Source of the DNA: Psychromicrobium lacuslunae
GTDB taxonomy: Bacteria; Actinomycetota; Actinomycetes; Actinomycetales; Micrococcaceae
DNA length: 64,000 bases
Direction of reading: 5' to 3'
Assembly: GCF_000950575.1 (NCBI RefSeq)
Contig: NZ_CP011005.1
Location: 3,348,001 to 3,412,000, forward strand
Shown: positions 34,009 through 44,028 of the stretch, one piece after another
Layout: each line of letters starts with the position of its first letter
How positions within the stretch are numbered: the first letter of the stretch is position 1
Made by a program: the position numbers and the translations under genes
Notes under the pieces: generated by a model
Told to the model about the DNA's origin: nothing
Database searches by the model: none
Seen by the model: the letters and a program-made list of their open reading frames with translations, nothing else

Positions 34009-35193
34009 GTGGACCCCTTGCTTATCGGTGTGATCTCCGGGCTCATCGGCGTTGTCGTCGGTGCTTTCGGTGTGCTCGCGGTCATCCTGAGTGATCGGCA
34101 GCGCAAGGTGCTCGAAGCCACTGAGGAGCCAACACTGCCGCCGGGCTCTGCCGAGGTGCTGGCTGTGGTTGGTCGGGCCTTCGTGGTGATTGATGCGGTG
34201 GATGGGGTGGTTCGGGCAAGCCCGGGTGCCTACGCTTTTGGCCTGGTCCGCGGGCACACCATGGTGCACAAAGAACTTTTGGAGATGATCGCCCGAGTAC
34301 GGCGCGATGGTGTTATTGAGGAACGGCAGCTCGAATTGCCGCGAGGCCCGCTCGGCCAGGGCACCATCATCGTTCAAGTGCGGGTAGCGCCGGTCGGTGA
34401 GGAGTACATCTTGCTCTTAGCTGATGATCGAACCGAAATAACCCGTACCGAAGCGATCCGAAATGATTTCGTGGCCAACGTTTCACACGAGTTGAAAACT
34501 CCGGTCGGTGCTATCTCGCTGCTTGCCGAAGCGCTTGAAGACTCACCGGAGGATGAGGAAGCTGTTCGACGCTTCGCTCAACGGATGCATAAAGAATCGG
34601 CCCGCTTGGCGGCTCTGGTGCAGGACATTATCGAGCTTTCCAGGCTACAAGGCGCGGATATTGTTCAGCAGGGTCGGCCGGTGGACCTCAATACCGTGAT
34701 CGCCGAGGCAGTGGATCGCTCCAAACTGCAAGCGGAGAGCAAGAACATCGAGATCGTGGTCGGTGGTAGCGTCTCTGAGCTGGTCTACGGTGATGCCGAC
34801 TTGTTGGTTACCGCGTTCCGGAACCTGATCGACAATGCGGTGAGATATTCGCCCGCTAATACCAAGGTCGGCGTCGGCTTACGTTCCAGTGGTGGCTTGC
34901 TGAGCATCTCCATTTCCGACCAGGGCGATGGTATCGGTCCGGAAGAACAAGAACGTATCTTTGAGCGGTTTTATCGGGTAGACGCTGCTCGCTCGAGACA
35001 GACCGGTGGTACCGGGCTAGGGTTGAGCATCGTCAAACACGTTATTTCTAACCACGGAGGCGAAGTGACGGTGTGGTCGCAGCCGGGGAGCGGCTCCACT
35101 TTCACCGTGCGCTTGCCGGAAATGGAAAAAGGCCAAGCCGATTCGGTCGGCACTATTGAGAACGACAATGAGAGCCAAGGAGTATCTGCGTGA
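34009..35193 (+). CDS. senX3: two-component sensor histidine kinase SenX3
   Basis: 394 aa kinase of the phosphate-responsive SenX3/PhoR type. One N-terminal membrane segment (LLIGVISGLIGVVVGAFGVLAVIL, residues 4-27) is followed by a cytosolic PAS-like sensor domain (about 45-140), His160 in NVSHELKTPVG, the N-box FRNLIDNAVRYS, and G-boxes DQGDGIGPEEQERIFERFYR and GGTGLGLSIVKH. GTG start. The stop overlaps regX3 by 4 bp. With divergent phoU it forms the phosphate-limitation sensing unit. Confidence 0.95.
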   Translation: MDPLLIGVISGLIGVVVGAFGVLAVILSDRQRKVLEATEEPTLPPGSAEVLAVVGRAFVVIDAVDGVVRASPGAYAFGLVRGHTMVHKELLEMIARVRRDGVIEERQLELPRGPLGQGTIIVQVRVAPVGEEYILLLADDRTEITRTEAIRNDFVANVSHELKTPVGAISLLAEALEDSPEDEEAVRRFAQRMHKESARLAALVQDIIELSRLQGADIVQQGRPVDLNTVIAEAVDRSKLQAESKNIEIVVGGSVSELVYGDADLLVTAFRNLIDNAVRYSPANTKVGVGLRSSGGLLSISISDQGDGIGPEEQERIFERFYRVDAARSRQTGGTGLGLSIVKHVISNHGGEVTVWSQPGSGSTFTVRLPEMEKGQADSVGTIENDNESQGVSA

Positions 35194-35870
35194 GCAGGAT
35201 TTTGATTGTTGAGGACGAGGAGTCCTTTTCTGACCCGCTTTCCTATCTGCTGGCGAAAGAGGGGTTCGAGGTAGAAGTGGTCGATAACGGTATCGACGCG
35301 ATCACCGAGTTTGATCGGGCCGGGGCTGACCTAGTTCTATTGGATCTGCAACTTCCGGGGCAATCTGGTACCGAGGTTTGCCGCCAGTTGCGGGCTCGTT
35401 CCTCGGTGCCGGTAATTATGCTCACCGCCAAGGACTCTGAAATCGATAAGGTTGTCGGTTTGGAGCTCGGTGCCGACGATTACGTCACCAAGCCATATTC
35501 TTCCCGTGAATTGGTAGCGCGGGTGCGGGCGGTGCTGCGCAGGCAGGGCGAGCCGGATGAGCTAATGACCACTACCGTGCAGGCCGGGCCGGTGCGGATG
35601 GACATTGAGCGCCACGTGGTCAGCGTCGATGGCGAGCAGGTTTCGTTGCCGCTGAAAGAGTTTGAATTGCTGGAGATGCTGTTGAGGAACTCCGGTAGGG
35701 TGCTCACCAGAGGCCAGCTGATTGATCGGGTTTGGGGTCTTGACTACGTGGGCGACACCAAGACGCTTGACGTCCACGTCAAGCGGCTACGCTCCAAGAT
35801 CGAACCCGATCCGGCGATGCCCAGGCACCTGGTGACGGTGCGAGGGCTGGGCTATAAATTCGAGCCCTGA
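35190..35870 (+). CDS. regX3: two-component response regulator RegX3
   Basis: 226 aa OmpR/PhoB-type regulator. The receiver has VEDEES, phospho-acceptor Asp52 in LVLLDLQLPG, and LTAKDSEIDKVVGLELGADDYVTKPYS; the C-terminal winged helix (about 125-226) ends RHLVTVRGLGYKFEP. GTG start, coupled to senX3. It should activate phosphate-scavenging genes through PHO boxes. The stop codon lies in the first unit of a heptanucleotide repeat. Confidence 0.95.
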   Translation: MSRILIVEDEESFSDPLSYLLAKEGFEVEVVDNGIDAITEFDRAGADLVLLDLQLPGQSGTEVCRQLRARSSVPVIMLTAKDSEIDKVVGLELGADDYVTKPYSSRELVARVRAVLRRQGEPDELMTTTVQAGPVRMDIERHVVSVDGEQVSLPLKEFELLEMLLRNSGRVLTRGQLIDRVWGLDYVGDTKTLDVHVKRLRSKIEPDPAMPRHLVTVRGLGYKFEP

Positions 35871-35905
35871 GCCCTGAGCCCTGAGCCCTGAGCCCTGAGC
35901 CCTGA
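35862..35905. repeat. tandem heptanucleotide repeat (GAGCCCT)n at regX3 3' end
   Basis: Six perfect units of GAGCCCT (35862-35903) plus GAG. The first unit encodes the last Glu-Pro and part of the TGA stop of regX3, so unit-number changes would not alter the protein. Such arrays are prone to slippage and may vary between strains. Confidence 0.9.
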
Positions 35906-35960
35906 GGGTGACCGCACTGAATGCCGGCGCCGAGCGTCGCGATTATCAGTTGCGCTTAAC

Positions 35961-35994
35961 AAAAAGCTGGCTCGGTCCGTAGACCGAGCCAGCT
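35961..35994 (-). terminator. Rho-independent terminator of the lipoprotein gene
   Basis: A perfect 12-bp stem (35965-35976 with 35983-35994) and a 6-nt loop. On the minus strand it is followed directly by a run of Ts, giving a textbook intrinsic terminator about 10 bp after the lipoprotein stop. Confidence 0.85.
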
Positions 35995-36004
35995 GAAGAG
36001 AAAT

Positions 36005-36589
36005 CTAGTGTCCGCTCGGCGAACTTGTAGGCGAGGCACTTGGCGAGCTGCTCGAGCTAGGGCTCGCCTCTCCGGAGTTACCGCCGTTATCGGGTAGATA
36101 CGGCTTGTATTCCGCGAGCGTGCCGTCCAAAACAGGTATTTTGAGTTCGACGCTCGAAGTTCCGGGACCATTCTGGCTGACCTTGACTGTCTCTAAGGAG
36201 CCAGCGTGCTGGGCGACGGTGCTCAGGATGGAGGAGTCGCTCTCCTGATTGAGGTAGTAAGGTTCTCCCGGTTTTACGGTGAACTCGGTTTGTGAGCCTG
36301 AAGCCCCATTGAAGGTCACCCTAATCGGGCTCTTCGAGGTGTTGAAGACTGCGCCGATCACTCGGCCGGGCTTGTCTTCCCCGGCTGAGACCAAGAGGAT
36401 ATTGCGCAGTTCAATGTTGCCCAAGTCGTGCCGGACGCCATCAGAAGCGGAGTAAACCACTGTGGTTTGTTGGGGGGCGATGTATCCACAGCCTGCCAGC
36501 GTCGTGATACCCAGGAGGCTGGCGCCGATGACAGAGGCAGCTGCTAAGCGACGGCGGGTGGTCCACCGATTGCTGGTAGCGAGTTTCAC
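36005..36589 (-). CDS. putative surface lipoprotein
   Basis: 194 aa. The signal has a twin-arginine-like TTRRRLAAASVIGASLLGI and lipobox LAGC (about residues 31-34), then a beta-rich domain (GNIELRNILLVSAGEDKPGRVIGAVFNTS) of the type seen in copper-chaperone/DUF461-like actinobacterial lipoproteins, and a Ser/Pro-rich C-terminal tail. GTG start with a good AAGGAG site. Its position between senX3-regX3 and carD is common in related genomes to my knowledge. Function unknown. Confidence 0.75.
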   Translation of the reverse strand: MKLATSNRWTTRRRLAAASVIGASLLGITTLAGCGYIAPQQTTVVYSASDGVRHDLGNIELRNILLVSAGEDKPGRVIGAVFNTSKSPIRVTFNGASGSQTEFTVKPGEPYYLNQESDSSILSTVAQHAGSLETVKVSQNGPGTSSVELKIPVLDGTLAEYKPYLPDNGGNSGEASPSSSSSPSASPTSSPSGH

Positions 36590-36868
36590 TTACTTACTCC
36601 TTGGATCCTTCACGGCGCAGTGTGGCGCAACAGTAGAACTTCGTCAGTAGAACTTAGTCAAGGAACAGACTATCGGCAAAAGCGTGATTCTCTCGACTTA
36701 GGGCTCTATCGGGTGCCTCTTGGATGCACTTTTTCGGCTTCACGTCAAGAGCTAAATTTTAATATCCAAGTTCTGGACTAAGCCGCTGACCTGCATGAAC
36801 GCTGGGAACTCCCGTCGGCTTCGCGACCATTTCGTGATAAACTAGAACGCGGGAAAGGGAGTATCCAC
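36590..36868. other. intergenic region before carD
   Basis: About 280 bp hold the divergent control sequences of the lipoprotein and carD. TGATAAACT (36835-36843) is a plausible carD -10 region, without a convincing -35. I see no RNA gene or further reading frame. Confidence 0.3.
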
Positions 36869-37351
36869 ATGGTTTTTGAGGTCGGCGAGACAGTAGTTTA
36901 TCCGCACCACGGTGCTGCGAAGATCGAAGAGATCAAAATGCGCACTATCAAGGGCGAAGAGAAAATGTATCTCAAGCTCAAAGTGGCCCAGGGTGATCTG
37001 ACCATTGAAGTACCTGCAGAAAATGTAGATCTAGTAGGCGTCCGCGATGTGGTGGACAAAGCCGGTTTGGAGCACGTTTTTGATGTGCTGCGGGCCGAGT
37101 TCACCGAGGAACCGACCAACTGGTCGCGTCGTTACAAGGCGAACTTGGAGAAGTTGGCTTCCGGTGACGTGATTAAGGTTGCTGAGGTTGTCCGTGACCT
37201 TTGGCGTCGGGATCATGATCGCGGCCTATCAGCGGGCGAGAAGCGCATGCTGGCCAAAGCTCGGCAGATTCTGATTTCGGAATTGGCCCTCGCGGAAAAA
37301 ACCGACGAAGAAAAAGCTGCCAGCGTGCTGGATGAAGTACTGGCATCCTAA
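36869..37351 (+). CDS. carD: CarD-family RNA polymerase-binding regulator
   Basis: 160 aa CarD. The N-terminal Tudor-like RNAP-interaction domain begins [22 protein letters not shown], and the C-terminal helical DNA-binding part includes [17 protein letters not shown] and the conserved Trp region [19 protein letters not shown]. CarD stabilises the open complex, especially at rRNA promoters, and is essential in mycobacteria. It has a strong AAGGGAG ribosome site and its own terminator, followed by ispD, ispF and cysS as in many actinobacteria. Confidence 0.95.
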   Translation: MVFEVGETVVYPHHGAAKIEEIKMRTIKGEEKMYLKLKVAQGDLTIEVPAENVDLVGVRDVVDKAGLEHVFDVLRAEFTEEPTNWSRRYKANLEKLASGDVIKVAEVVRDLWRRDHDRGLSAGEKRMLAKARQILISELALAEKTDEEKAASVLDEVLAS

Positions 37352-37360
37352 ATATTCGAT

Positions 37361-37390
37361 AAGGGCCCCGATCCACGGATCGGGGCCCTT
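37361..37390 (+). terminator. terminator after carD
   Basis: A 14-bp GC-rich inverted repeat (37361-37374 with 37377-37390) begins 9 bp after the carD stop. Only a short T stretch follows. It separates carD from ispD. Confidence 0.7.
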
Positions 37391-37536
37391 GCCATGTCCA
37401 GCGCCCTTTTCCCAGGTATCCCATTGAGCGTCGCTGGTGTGACAGAAGGGCAGCTTTATTCGCAGCACCTGTCACTTTGCTAACACTCAACGTGATGGCT
37501 GGCTTAGCGCCTAATCGAATAGCTGGCAGTTAGGCT

Positions 37537-38304
37537 ATGGCCATGGAATCTCCTTCGACTTTACGCACTGCGGTGATCATCGTGGCCGCCGGTTCAGGGG
37601 AACGGCTGGGCCAAGGTATACCGAAGGCGCAGGTCATTCTCGGCTCGGAACCTATGCTCAACCACGCCCTGCGAGGAGTTTTGGCGACTGAAGTGGCCGA
37701 GCAGATCTGCGTGGTGTTACCGCGAGGTGATACCGAGCTGCGTGCCCAGCTTGCCGGGTTCGACGCCGGGACCGGTGTACGGATCACCGCGGTCGACGGC
37801 GGTTCCACTCGGGCTGACTCGGTTCGTAACGCCCTTGAGGTGCTGGCAGGGATCGACGTAGTGCTAGTGCATGATGCCGCCCGGGCGCTGGCTCCCGTCG
37901 AGGTCTTTCACCGCGTGCTGAACGCTTTGGAGTCCGGGGCGAAAGCGGTGATCCCGGTGATCCCGGTGGTCGACACGATTAAAGTCGCGGTTCATTCGGA
38001 GGAACCGGGCATTGCTCCGGAACAGGTGCGCTCCACACCCGCGCGGGAGCAATTACGTGCGGTGCAAACCCCTCAAGGTTTTGAGTTGGCCACCCTGCTC
38101 AAGGCCCATCAGGCATCTGCGATGTTCACCGATGCACAAGCCGCCGCGATCACTGATGATGCGATGCTGGTGGAGTCCCAAGGCATCCCGGTATATCTGG
38201 TGAGAGGCTCGGAGCTGAGTTTGAAAATCACCACTCCGCACGACTTGTTATTCGCCGAGGCCTTATTGGAGGGCCCAGCAGCTCCGCGGTGGGTGGAGGG
38301 CTAA
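37537..38304 (+). CDS. ispD: 2-C-methyl-D-erythritol 4-phosphate cytidylyltransferase
   Basis: 255 aa enzyme of the MEP isoprenoid pathway, joining CTP to MEP. The nucleotide-binding motif [19 protein letters not shown] (residues 12-30), the [15 protein letters not shown] motif and VHDAARAL are characteristic. Translation is coupled to ispF by a TAATG overlap. Confidence 0.94.
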   Translation: MAMESPSTLRTAVIIVAAGSGERLGQGIPKAQVILGSEPMLNHALRGVLATEVAEQICVVLPRGDTELRAQLAGFDAGTGVRITAVDGGSTRADSVRNALEVLAGIDVVLVHDAARALAPVEVFHRVLNALESGAKAVIPVIPVVDTIKVAVHSEEPGIAPEQVRSTPAREQLRAVQTPQGFELATLLKAHQASAMFTDAQAAAITDDAMLVESQGIPVYLVRGSELSLKITTPHDLLFAEALLEGPAAPRWVEG

Positions 38305-38804
38305 TGGCGGCGGGCGCTCCGTTGATTCCGCGCACCGGCATCGGCATTGACGTACACGGCTATGGTTTGGCAGCCGATGAACTGTACTTGGCCGGACTCT
38401 ATTGGCCGGGAGAAATTGGTTTGAGCGGTCATTCGGATGGCGATCCGGTGGCGCATGCTGCGGCGGATGCACTATTTTCCGCGGCTGGGGTGGGCGATTT
38501 AGGTACCCATTTTGGTACCGATCGTCCCGAGTACGCCGGGGCTTCCGGGGTGACCTTGCTGGCTGAGGCAGCCCGAATCGTGCGGGCCGCGGGGTTCGAA
38601 ATCGGCAATATCGCCGTGCAATTTGTCGCCAATAGACCGAAGTTCGGTCCGCGCCGCGCCGAAGCTGAAGCTGCCCTGAGCGCCGCAGCCGGTGCACCGG
38701 TCTCGGTCTCCGCGACAACCTCGGACGGGCTGGGCTTCACCGGCAAGGGCGAGGGGATCGCAGCGATAGCTACCGCGCTGGTGTATCTGGCGCCTGCCGG
38801 ATAG
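38304..38804 (+). CDS. ispF: 2-C-methyl-D-erythritol 2,4-cyclodiphosphate synthase
   Basis: 166 aa from ATG 38304, which has GGAGG (38295-38299) in place and overlaps the ispD stop by one base; the in-frame GTG at 38289 is less likely. Zinc ligands are in GIDVHGYG and [13 protein letters not shown]; the [17 protein letters not shown] tail is the family signature. It cyclises CDP-ME2P in the MEP pathway, next to ispD. Confidence 0.95.
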   Translation: MAAGAPLIPRTGIGIDVHGYGLAADELYLAGLYWPGEIGLSGHSDGDPVAHAAADALFSAAGVGDLGTHFGTDRPEYAGASGVTLLAEAARIVRAAGFEIGNIAVQFVANRPKFGPRRAEAEAALSAAAGAPVSVSATTSDGLGFTGKGEGIAAIATALVYLAPAG

Positions 38805-38984
38805 GAAACCCTCAACGGGAGCACCACATTGGCAGGCAAAGCTGGTGCTGGACTATCTCAGCACTACATTGTGGCCGTTAAGTGGTGCACCCACTACGGA
38901 TTGGACTCCGGAAAGTCTGGTTCGGCGTCCCAAGCTGTAGCGCAATATCAACGGATTGACCATGGTATCCGCTAATCTTGACAA

Positions 38985-40490
38985 GTGACACTGCGCTTTT
39001 ACGACTCCGCCACCGCCGAAGTACGCGACTTTCAGCCCCTGATTCCGGGCCAGGCATCGCTTTACTATTGTGGTGCCACCGTGCAGAGCGAACCGCATAT
39101 CGGGCACCTGCGTTCGGCCCTGGTCTTCGATCAACTCACCCGCTGGTTACAGTTCCGTGGCTTGCGAACTACCGTGGTGCGCAATGTCACCGATATAGAC
39201 GACAAGATTCTGGCTAAAGCCGCCGAAGCTGGCGAAGAATGGTGGGCTCGTGCCTACCGTTACGAGCGAGAGTTCAATGCGGCGTATGACGCGCTCGGGA
39301 TTTCGCGCCCCGACTATGAACCGCGTGCTACCGGGCACATCCCGGAGATGCACCAGCTCATCCAGGACCTGATCGATCGCGGCCACGCCTACCCGGCAAC
39401 CGATAACTCTGGGGACGTCTATTTTGACGTCCGTTCCTGGGGAAAATACGGCTCGCTGACCCGGCAAAACATCGACGATATGCAAGCCGCAACCGACGCC
39501 GATCCGCGCGGCAAAAAAGACCCCCGCGACTTTGCGCTCTGGAAGGGGCGCAAAGAGGACGAGCCCGCCACCGCCTCCTGGCCGAGCCCCTGGGGCGCTG
39601 GTCGCCCAGGCTGGCATCTGGAATGCTCGGCCATGGTGGGCAAGTATCTCGGTGATGCTTTCGATATCCACGGCGGCGGTCTTGATCTGCGTTTCCCACA
39701 CCACGAGAACGAAATGGCCCAGTCGCAGGCTGCTGGCAAGGATTTCGCCAACTTCTGGATGCACAACGGTCTGGTGAGCTATCAGGGCGAAAAGATGTCC
39801 AAATCGATCGGCAATGTGATTGGGCCGAATGAGTTGTTCGCGCAAGCTTCGGCTCGGGTGGTGCGCTATTACCTCGGTCAGGCGCATTACCGCTCGGTGC
39901 TTGACTACAGCCCGGAGTCGCTGGAAGAAGCCGGTGCGGCAATGAGAAGAATTGACGGGTTCATGGGCAAAGCAGCGCTGAGGGTCACCGAGATGGATAT
40001 GCAAGACGTGTTTATGCCGTCCTCCACGCAAGCCAATATCGGCTGGTTCGCTTACGCGCCGTTAGGCTATTTACCCGAATCTTTCGGCGAAGCAATGGAT
40101 GACGACCTCAATATTCCTAAGGCCCTAGCCGTGCTGCACGAGGCGGTTCGGGCTGGCAACGCGGCGCTGGCCAGCAATGATACTGACGAGTTGAAAAAGC
40201 ATTTCTTCGCGGTACTGTCGATGACTTCTGCGCTTGGCTTGGACGCGCTGCCGTCGGAGAGAACTTCTTCAGCTTTAGCTGACCGGGCGCTGAATATCCT
40301 GATAAACACCCGCCTCGCCGAACGGACCGCCGCTCGGGCCGCGAAAGACTGGGCCCGTTCGGATGAAATTCGTGACGAGCTGGCGGAAGCTGGCATTAAA
40401 ATTGAAGACTCGGCCGATGGGCCTAGCTGGACGCTGAGCACCGATAGTGGTTCGCCAGGCTCCAAAGCAACAGAACGGAAGAACTCATAA
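38985..40490 (+). CDS. cysS: cysteinyl-tRNA synthetase
   Basis: 501 aa class I tRNA synthetase. The zinc Cys is in [20 protein letters not shown] with [12 protein letters not shown] and [10 protein letters not shown] are further zinc ligands; KMSKSIGN is the second signature. The GTG start at 38985 has no Shine-Dalgarno, while TAATCT ends 6 nt before it, so the mRNA may be leaderless. The stop overlaps rlmB by one base. Confidence 0.96.
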   Translation: MTLRFYDSATAEVRDFQPLIPGQASLYYCGATVQSEPHIGHLRSALVFDQLTRWLQFRGLRTTVVRNVTDIDDKILAKAAEAGEEWWARAYRYEREFNAAYDALGISRPDYEPRATGHIPEMHQLIQDLIDRGHAYPATDNSGDVYFDVRSWGKYGSLTRQNIDDMQAATDADPRGKKDPRDFALWKGRKEDEPATASWPSPWGAGRPGWHLECSAMVGKYLGDAFDIHGGGLDLRFPHHENEMAQSQAAGKDFANFWMHNGLVSYQGEKMSKSIGNVIGPNELFAQASARVVRYYLGQAHYRSVLDYSPESLEEAGAAMRRIDGFMGKAALRVTEMDMQDVFMPSSTQANIGWFAYAPLGYLPESFGEAMDDDLNIPKALAVLHEAVRAGNAALASNDTDELKKHFFAVLSMTSALGLDALPSERTSSALADRALNILINTRLAERTAARAAKDWARSDEIRDELAEAGIKIEDSADGPSWTLSTDSGSPGSKATERKNS

Positions 40491-41479
40491 TGGCTGGAAA
40501 TCCACGGGCAGCAAAGGGCAAGAAGGGCCCCAGCAAGGGCACCGGCGGCCTCGGACGCAAGGCCTTAGAAGGCAAAGGACCAACCCCGAAGGCCGAGGAT
40601 CGTCCGTATCACAAGGCTTACCGAGCAAAGGAGTTGGCCGAACGGTCAGCCGCTAAACGGCCAAGCTCGGCGGGGCAACGCAGCCGCAGCACCGGCAGAG
40701 GTCGGGCCAGTGAGGAAATGGTCACCGGTCGTAACTCGGTGGTGGAGGCATTACGTGCTGGTGTGCCAGCCAAGGTGCTCCACGTCGCCGTCCGGATTGA
40801 GGTGGATGACCGGGTGAAAGAGGCGCTCAAGATTGCCGCCGAGCGCGGCATCCCGCTGATGGAAACCCATAAGCCGGAACTAGACCGGATGACCGATGAT
40901 GCCGTGCACCAAGGCCTCGCGTTGCAGATCCCGCCCTATAACTACGCCGATGCCATCGATCTAGCCCAGGAAACCGTCGACAAGTTCCATAAGGGCTACA
41001 TCAATAATGCTCCGCTGATTGTTGCCTTGGACGGCATCACGGACCCGCGCAACCTCGGCGCGATCATCCGTAGCGTGTCCGCCTTCTCCGGCCACGCCGT
41101 CGTGGTTCCCGAACGCCGTAGCGTGGGAATGACAGCCTCGGCCTGGAAAACCAGTGCCGGTGCCGCGGTGCGCGTACCGGTGGCTAAGGCCGCCAATTTG
41201 AACCGTGCTCTAGAGGCTTTCAAAGGGATGGGTTACTTTGTGCTCGGTCTCGACGGTGAGGGCGACGTTTCGCTTCCCGAACTCGCGGTAGCTACCGAGC
41301 CGGTTTGCTTGGTGGTCGGCTCGGAAGGCAAAGGCCTTTCCCGCCTGGTGCGCGAAAACTGCGACCAGATCGTGTCGATCCCGATTGATTCCGCGATGGA
41401 ATCTCTGAACGCTTCAATGGCGGTGGGCATTAGCCTGTACGAAGTTTCCCGACAGAGAGCTACCTCGAAAAACGCATGA
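40490..41479 (+). CDS. rlmB: 23S rRNA (guanosine-2'-O-)-methyltransferase RlmB-like (SpoU/TrmH)
   Basis: 329 aa SPOUT-class 2'-O-ribose methyltransferase. The N-terminus (residues 1-75) is a Lys/Arg/Gly-rich basic extension common in actinobacterial RlmB; the substrate-binding domain begins VTGRNSVVEALRAG; catalytic motifs are ALDGITDPRNLGAIIRS, VVGSEGKGLSRL and IPIDSAMESLNASMAVGISLYE. Coupled upstream to cysS (1 bp) and downstream to glgX (4 bp). Confidence 0.93.
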   Translation: MAGNPRAAKGKKGPSKGTGGLGRKALEGKGPTPKAEDRPYHKAYRAKELAERSAAKRPSSAGQRSRSTGRGRASEEMVTGRNSVVEALRAGVPAKVLHVAVRIEVDDRVKEALKIAAERGIPLMETHKPELDRMTDDAVHQGLALQIPPYNYADAIDLAQETVDKFHKGYINNAPLIVALDGITDPRNLGAIIRSVSAFSGHAVVVPERRSVGMTASAWKTSAGAAVRVPVAKAANLNRALEAFKGMGYFVLGLDGEGDVSLPELAVATEPVCLVVGSEGKGLSRLVRENCDQIVSIPIDSAMESLNASMAVGISLYEVSRQRATSKNA

Positions 41480-43512
41480 CAGAGATTATTTCCGCAAAAG
41501 TATTGGGGGCGGCAACTTCTCGTGCTTTCCCACTTGGCCTGAGCGCTCCGCTGCAGGGCGATCCAGCACGGGTTGTTAACGTTGCGGTGTGGGCGCCTGA
41601 GCTCACCGAATTGGTGCTCTACTTCAAGGCGCCGGATGCCGATTGGCAGGCCATCACGCTGCCGGAATTCTCCGACGGGGTGCACCACGGAGTGGTAGAG
41701 AACATGCCCATTGGCTCGCGTTACGGCTTCGCCGCGGGGGACGTCGAACCGGCCGATGAGCAACTTCTACTCGACCCCTACGCTCGGGCTATCGACGACG
41801 CCGAGGGCAAGCTGCTGGGCGTGCGAATGTTCTCTGGCTTTGACTGGAGCGACGATTCAGCCCCACATATACCGTGGCGGGACAGCGTGATTTATGAAGC
41901 TCATATTAAAGGGCTGACCCAGTTACATCCGGAGATTCCTGAGGAAATTCGGGGCAGCTACGCCGGACTGGCACATCCGGCGATGATCAAGCACCTCACC
42001 GAACTCGGCGTCACCGCGGTCGAACTCCTGCCGATTCACGCCCACCTCGATGAGCAGCATCTCCGCGACGCTGGCTTGCCGAATTACTGGGGCTACAACA
42101 CCATTGGGTACTTCGCGCCGCAGGCCAGTTATGCTTCGGCGGCGGCTCGAGCAGCGGGTCCGCAGGCTGTGCAGGATGAATTCAAAGGCATGGTCAAACT
42201 GCTGCATGCCGCGGGCATTGAGGTGATCCTCGATGTGGTCTACAACCACACTGCCGAGGGCAAACGCTTTGAACCCACCTTGAGCTGGCGGGGACTGGCC
42301 GAGAAACGCTATTACCGTTTCCACGACGACCATTATCTGGACACCACCGGTTGCGGCAATACCTTGGATTTCTCCGAACCCAAAGTGATTCAAATGGCTT
42401 TGGATTCGCTGCGCTACTGGGTGGAAGAATTCCATATTGACGGTTTCCGTTTTGATCTGGCGGTGACGCTGGGCCGCGACGCCGCAAATAACTTTAATCC
42501 GCAACACCCCTTCCTGGTGGCGGCCAGCACCGATCGGGTGCTCTCTGGCGTCAAGTTGATCTCCGAGCCCTGGGATGTCGGTCATGACGGCTGGCAGACC
42601 GGTCGCTTCCCGGTGGGCTGGGCCGACTGGAACGATCATTTCCGTGATTCACTGCGTGATTTCTGGCTTGCCGATCAGGCCTCGATCGCTGCTGGCGGTA
42701 ACGGTGGAGGACTAGCCCGGTTGGCAGACGCGCTCTCCGGTTCGTCGCGGCTTTTCGCAGCTTCGGGCCGCAGCCAGCTGGCTTCGGTAAATATGGTGAC
42801 CGCGCATGACGGCTTCACACTGGCCGATTTGGTGGCGTACAACGGTAAGCACAATGAGGACAACCGCGAAGAGAACCGGGACGGCAGCGATAATAATCGT
42901 TCCTGGAACCACGGCGTGGAAGGTGCCACCGATGACGCCGCTATTCTCAGCGCACGGGCGCAGTCTGCGCGGAACCTGATGGCCACCCTGATTCTTTCGC
43001 TCGGGGTGCCGATGCTCACCGCGGGCGATGAACTCGGCAAGACCCAGCGTGGTAATAACAACGCCTACTGCCAAGATAATGAAATTTCCTGGTTGGACTG
43101 GTCAGCGGTGGATGAGACCATGCTGCTGACCACCCGACGGATGCTCCGGCTCCGCCGCGAGTACCTTTCCGCGCAGCCTTCCACTTACCCGGCGCGCGGT
43201 GAGACCTCGTACTTGCATTGGTTCGACGCCAGTGGGCAGCCGTTGTCGCCCGAGCAGTGGCAGGATGGCTCGCAACGGGTGCTACAGATGCTCCTCGGTT
43301 CGCCGGACGGGCTTACCGATGGCCTGGTGGTCTTCAACGCGACTGCTTCCGACGTCGAGGTCACCCTGCCGGGGCCAGGGGATGAACCGTCACGACAGTA
43401 TGAGTACCGGTTCAGTACGAGTGCCAGCTACCCGAAAGGGCAGGGCCGCGAGGTCAGTTCCGGGCAGACCGATCTGCTGGCTGCTAACACCATCACCATC
43501 TATAGGGCCTAG
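41476..43512 (+). CDS. glgX: glycogen debranching enzyme GlgX
   Basis: 678 aa GH13 isoamylase-type enzyme removing alpha-1,6 branches from glycogen. The N-terminal CBM48-like domain (AVWAPELTELVLYF) is followed by a catalytic barrel with ILDVVYNHTAEG, the nucleophile region HIDGFRFDLAV, LISEPWDVG and VTAHDGFTLADLV, all typical of GlgX/TreX. It is coupled to rlmB by an ATGA overlap, and the RNase gene starts 3 bp after its stop. Works with GlgP (convergent, 44807-47434) in glucan breakdown. Confidence 0.95.
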   Translation: MTEIISAKVLGAATSRAFPLGLSAPLQGDPARVVNVAVWAPELTELVLYFKAPDADWQAITLPEFSDGVHHGVVENMPIGSRYGFAAGDVEPADEQLLLDPYARAIDDAEGKLLGVRMFSGFDWSDDSAPHIPWRDSVIYEAHIKGLTQLHPEIPEEIRGSYAGLAHPAMIKHLTELGVTAVELLPIHAHLDEQHLRDAGLPNYWGYNTIGYFAPQASYASAAARAAGPQAVQDEFKGMVKLLHAAGIEVILDVVYNHTAEGKRFEPTLSWRGLAEKRYYRFHDDHYLDTTGCGNTLDFSEPKVIQMALDSLRYWVEEFHIDGFRFDLAVTLGRDAANNFNPQHPFLVAASTDRVLSGVKLISEPWDVGHDGWQTGRFPVGWADWNDHFRDSLRDFWLADQASIAAGGNGGGLARLADALSGSSRLFAASGRSQLASVNMVTAHDGFTLADLVAYNGKHNEDNREENRDGSDNNRSWNHGVEGATDDAAILSARAQSARNLMATLILSLGVPMLTAGDELGKTQRGNNNAYCQDNEISWLDWSAVDETMLLTTRRMLRLRREYLSAQPSTYPARGETSYLHWFDASGQPLSPEQWQDGSQRVLQMLLGSPDGLTDGLVVFNATASDVEVTLPGPGDEPSRQYEYRFSTSASYPKGQGREVSSGQTDLLAANTITIYRA

Positions 43513-43515
43513 TTG

Positions 43516-44028
43516 ATGCCAGCAACTTCCAAAGCAGCCGTGCGGACAGCCGCGGCCCGGCGTAAACAGCTCGCCGGTTTGATCGCCGCGCTGATTGTGC
43601 TCGCGCTGATCATTGGTGGCACGCTGCTCTACAACCGTCTCACTGCGGGGAGCTCTGCCTCGGCTGAGCAGACGCAAAGTCAGAGCAGCAACGCCAAGAA
43701 GTCCACTGCCAAACCATCCAGCCAGCAGGCCAGCAATCCCTCGAAGCTGCCGACGCTCAAGGCCTCGGCGCTGCCCAAGGAAGCCCAGCAGACCCTGGCC
43801 TTGATCGCCAAGGGTGGGCCGTACCCTTATGATCGGGACGGCATAAACTTCGGTAACTTCGAAGGGGTGCTACCCAAGCAACGCAGCGGATACTACAGGG
43901 AGTACACGGTTAAGACTCCGGGGGAGTCAGACCGCGGTGCCCGCCGGATCATTGTGGGCGGCAAGGGCGAGAAGTACTACACGGACGATCATTACGACAG
44001 TTTCAGCTTCATTCTGGAGGGCCAATGA
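43516..44028 (+). CDS. secreted/membrane-anchored barnase-family ribonuclease
   Basis: 170 aa. A basic cytoplasmic start and one hydrophobic segment (about residues 19-41) export or anchor it; a Ser/Gln/Lys-rich linker (42-78) leads to a guanyl-preferring RNase domain (about 85-170). Compared with barnase, catalytic Glu73, Arg87 and His102 correspond to the Glu in YYREYTV, Arg in GARRIIV and His in YTDDHYDSFSFI, so it should be active. The stop overlaps the barstar-like gene by 4 bp, as expected for an RNase made together with its inhibitor. It lies directly behind glgX in the same transcript. Confidence 0.9.
   Translation: MPATSKAAVRTAAARRKQLAGLIAALIVLALIIGGTLLYNRLTAGSSASAEQTQSQSSNAKKSTAKPSSQQASNPSKLPTLKASALPKEAQQTLALIAKGGPYPYDRDGINFGNFEGVLPKQRSGYYREYTVKTPGESDRGARRIIVGGKGEKYYTDDHYDSFSFILEGQ

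Noticed and set aside
38805-38984. T-box riboswitch before cysS
   Set aside because: The gap is only 180 bp and I find no T-box core sequence or specifier-type hairpin.
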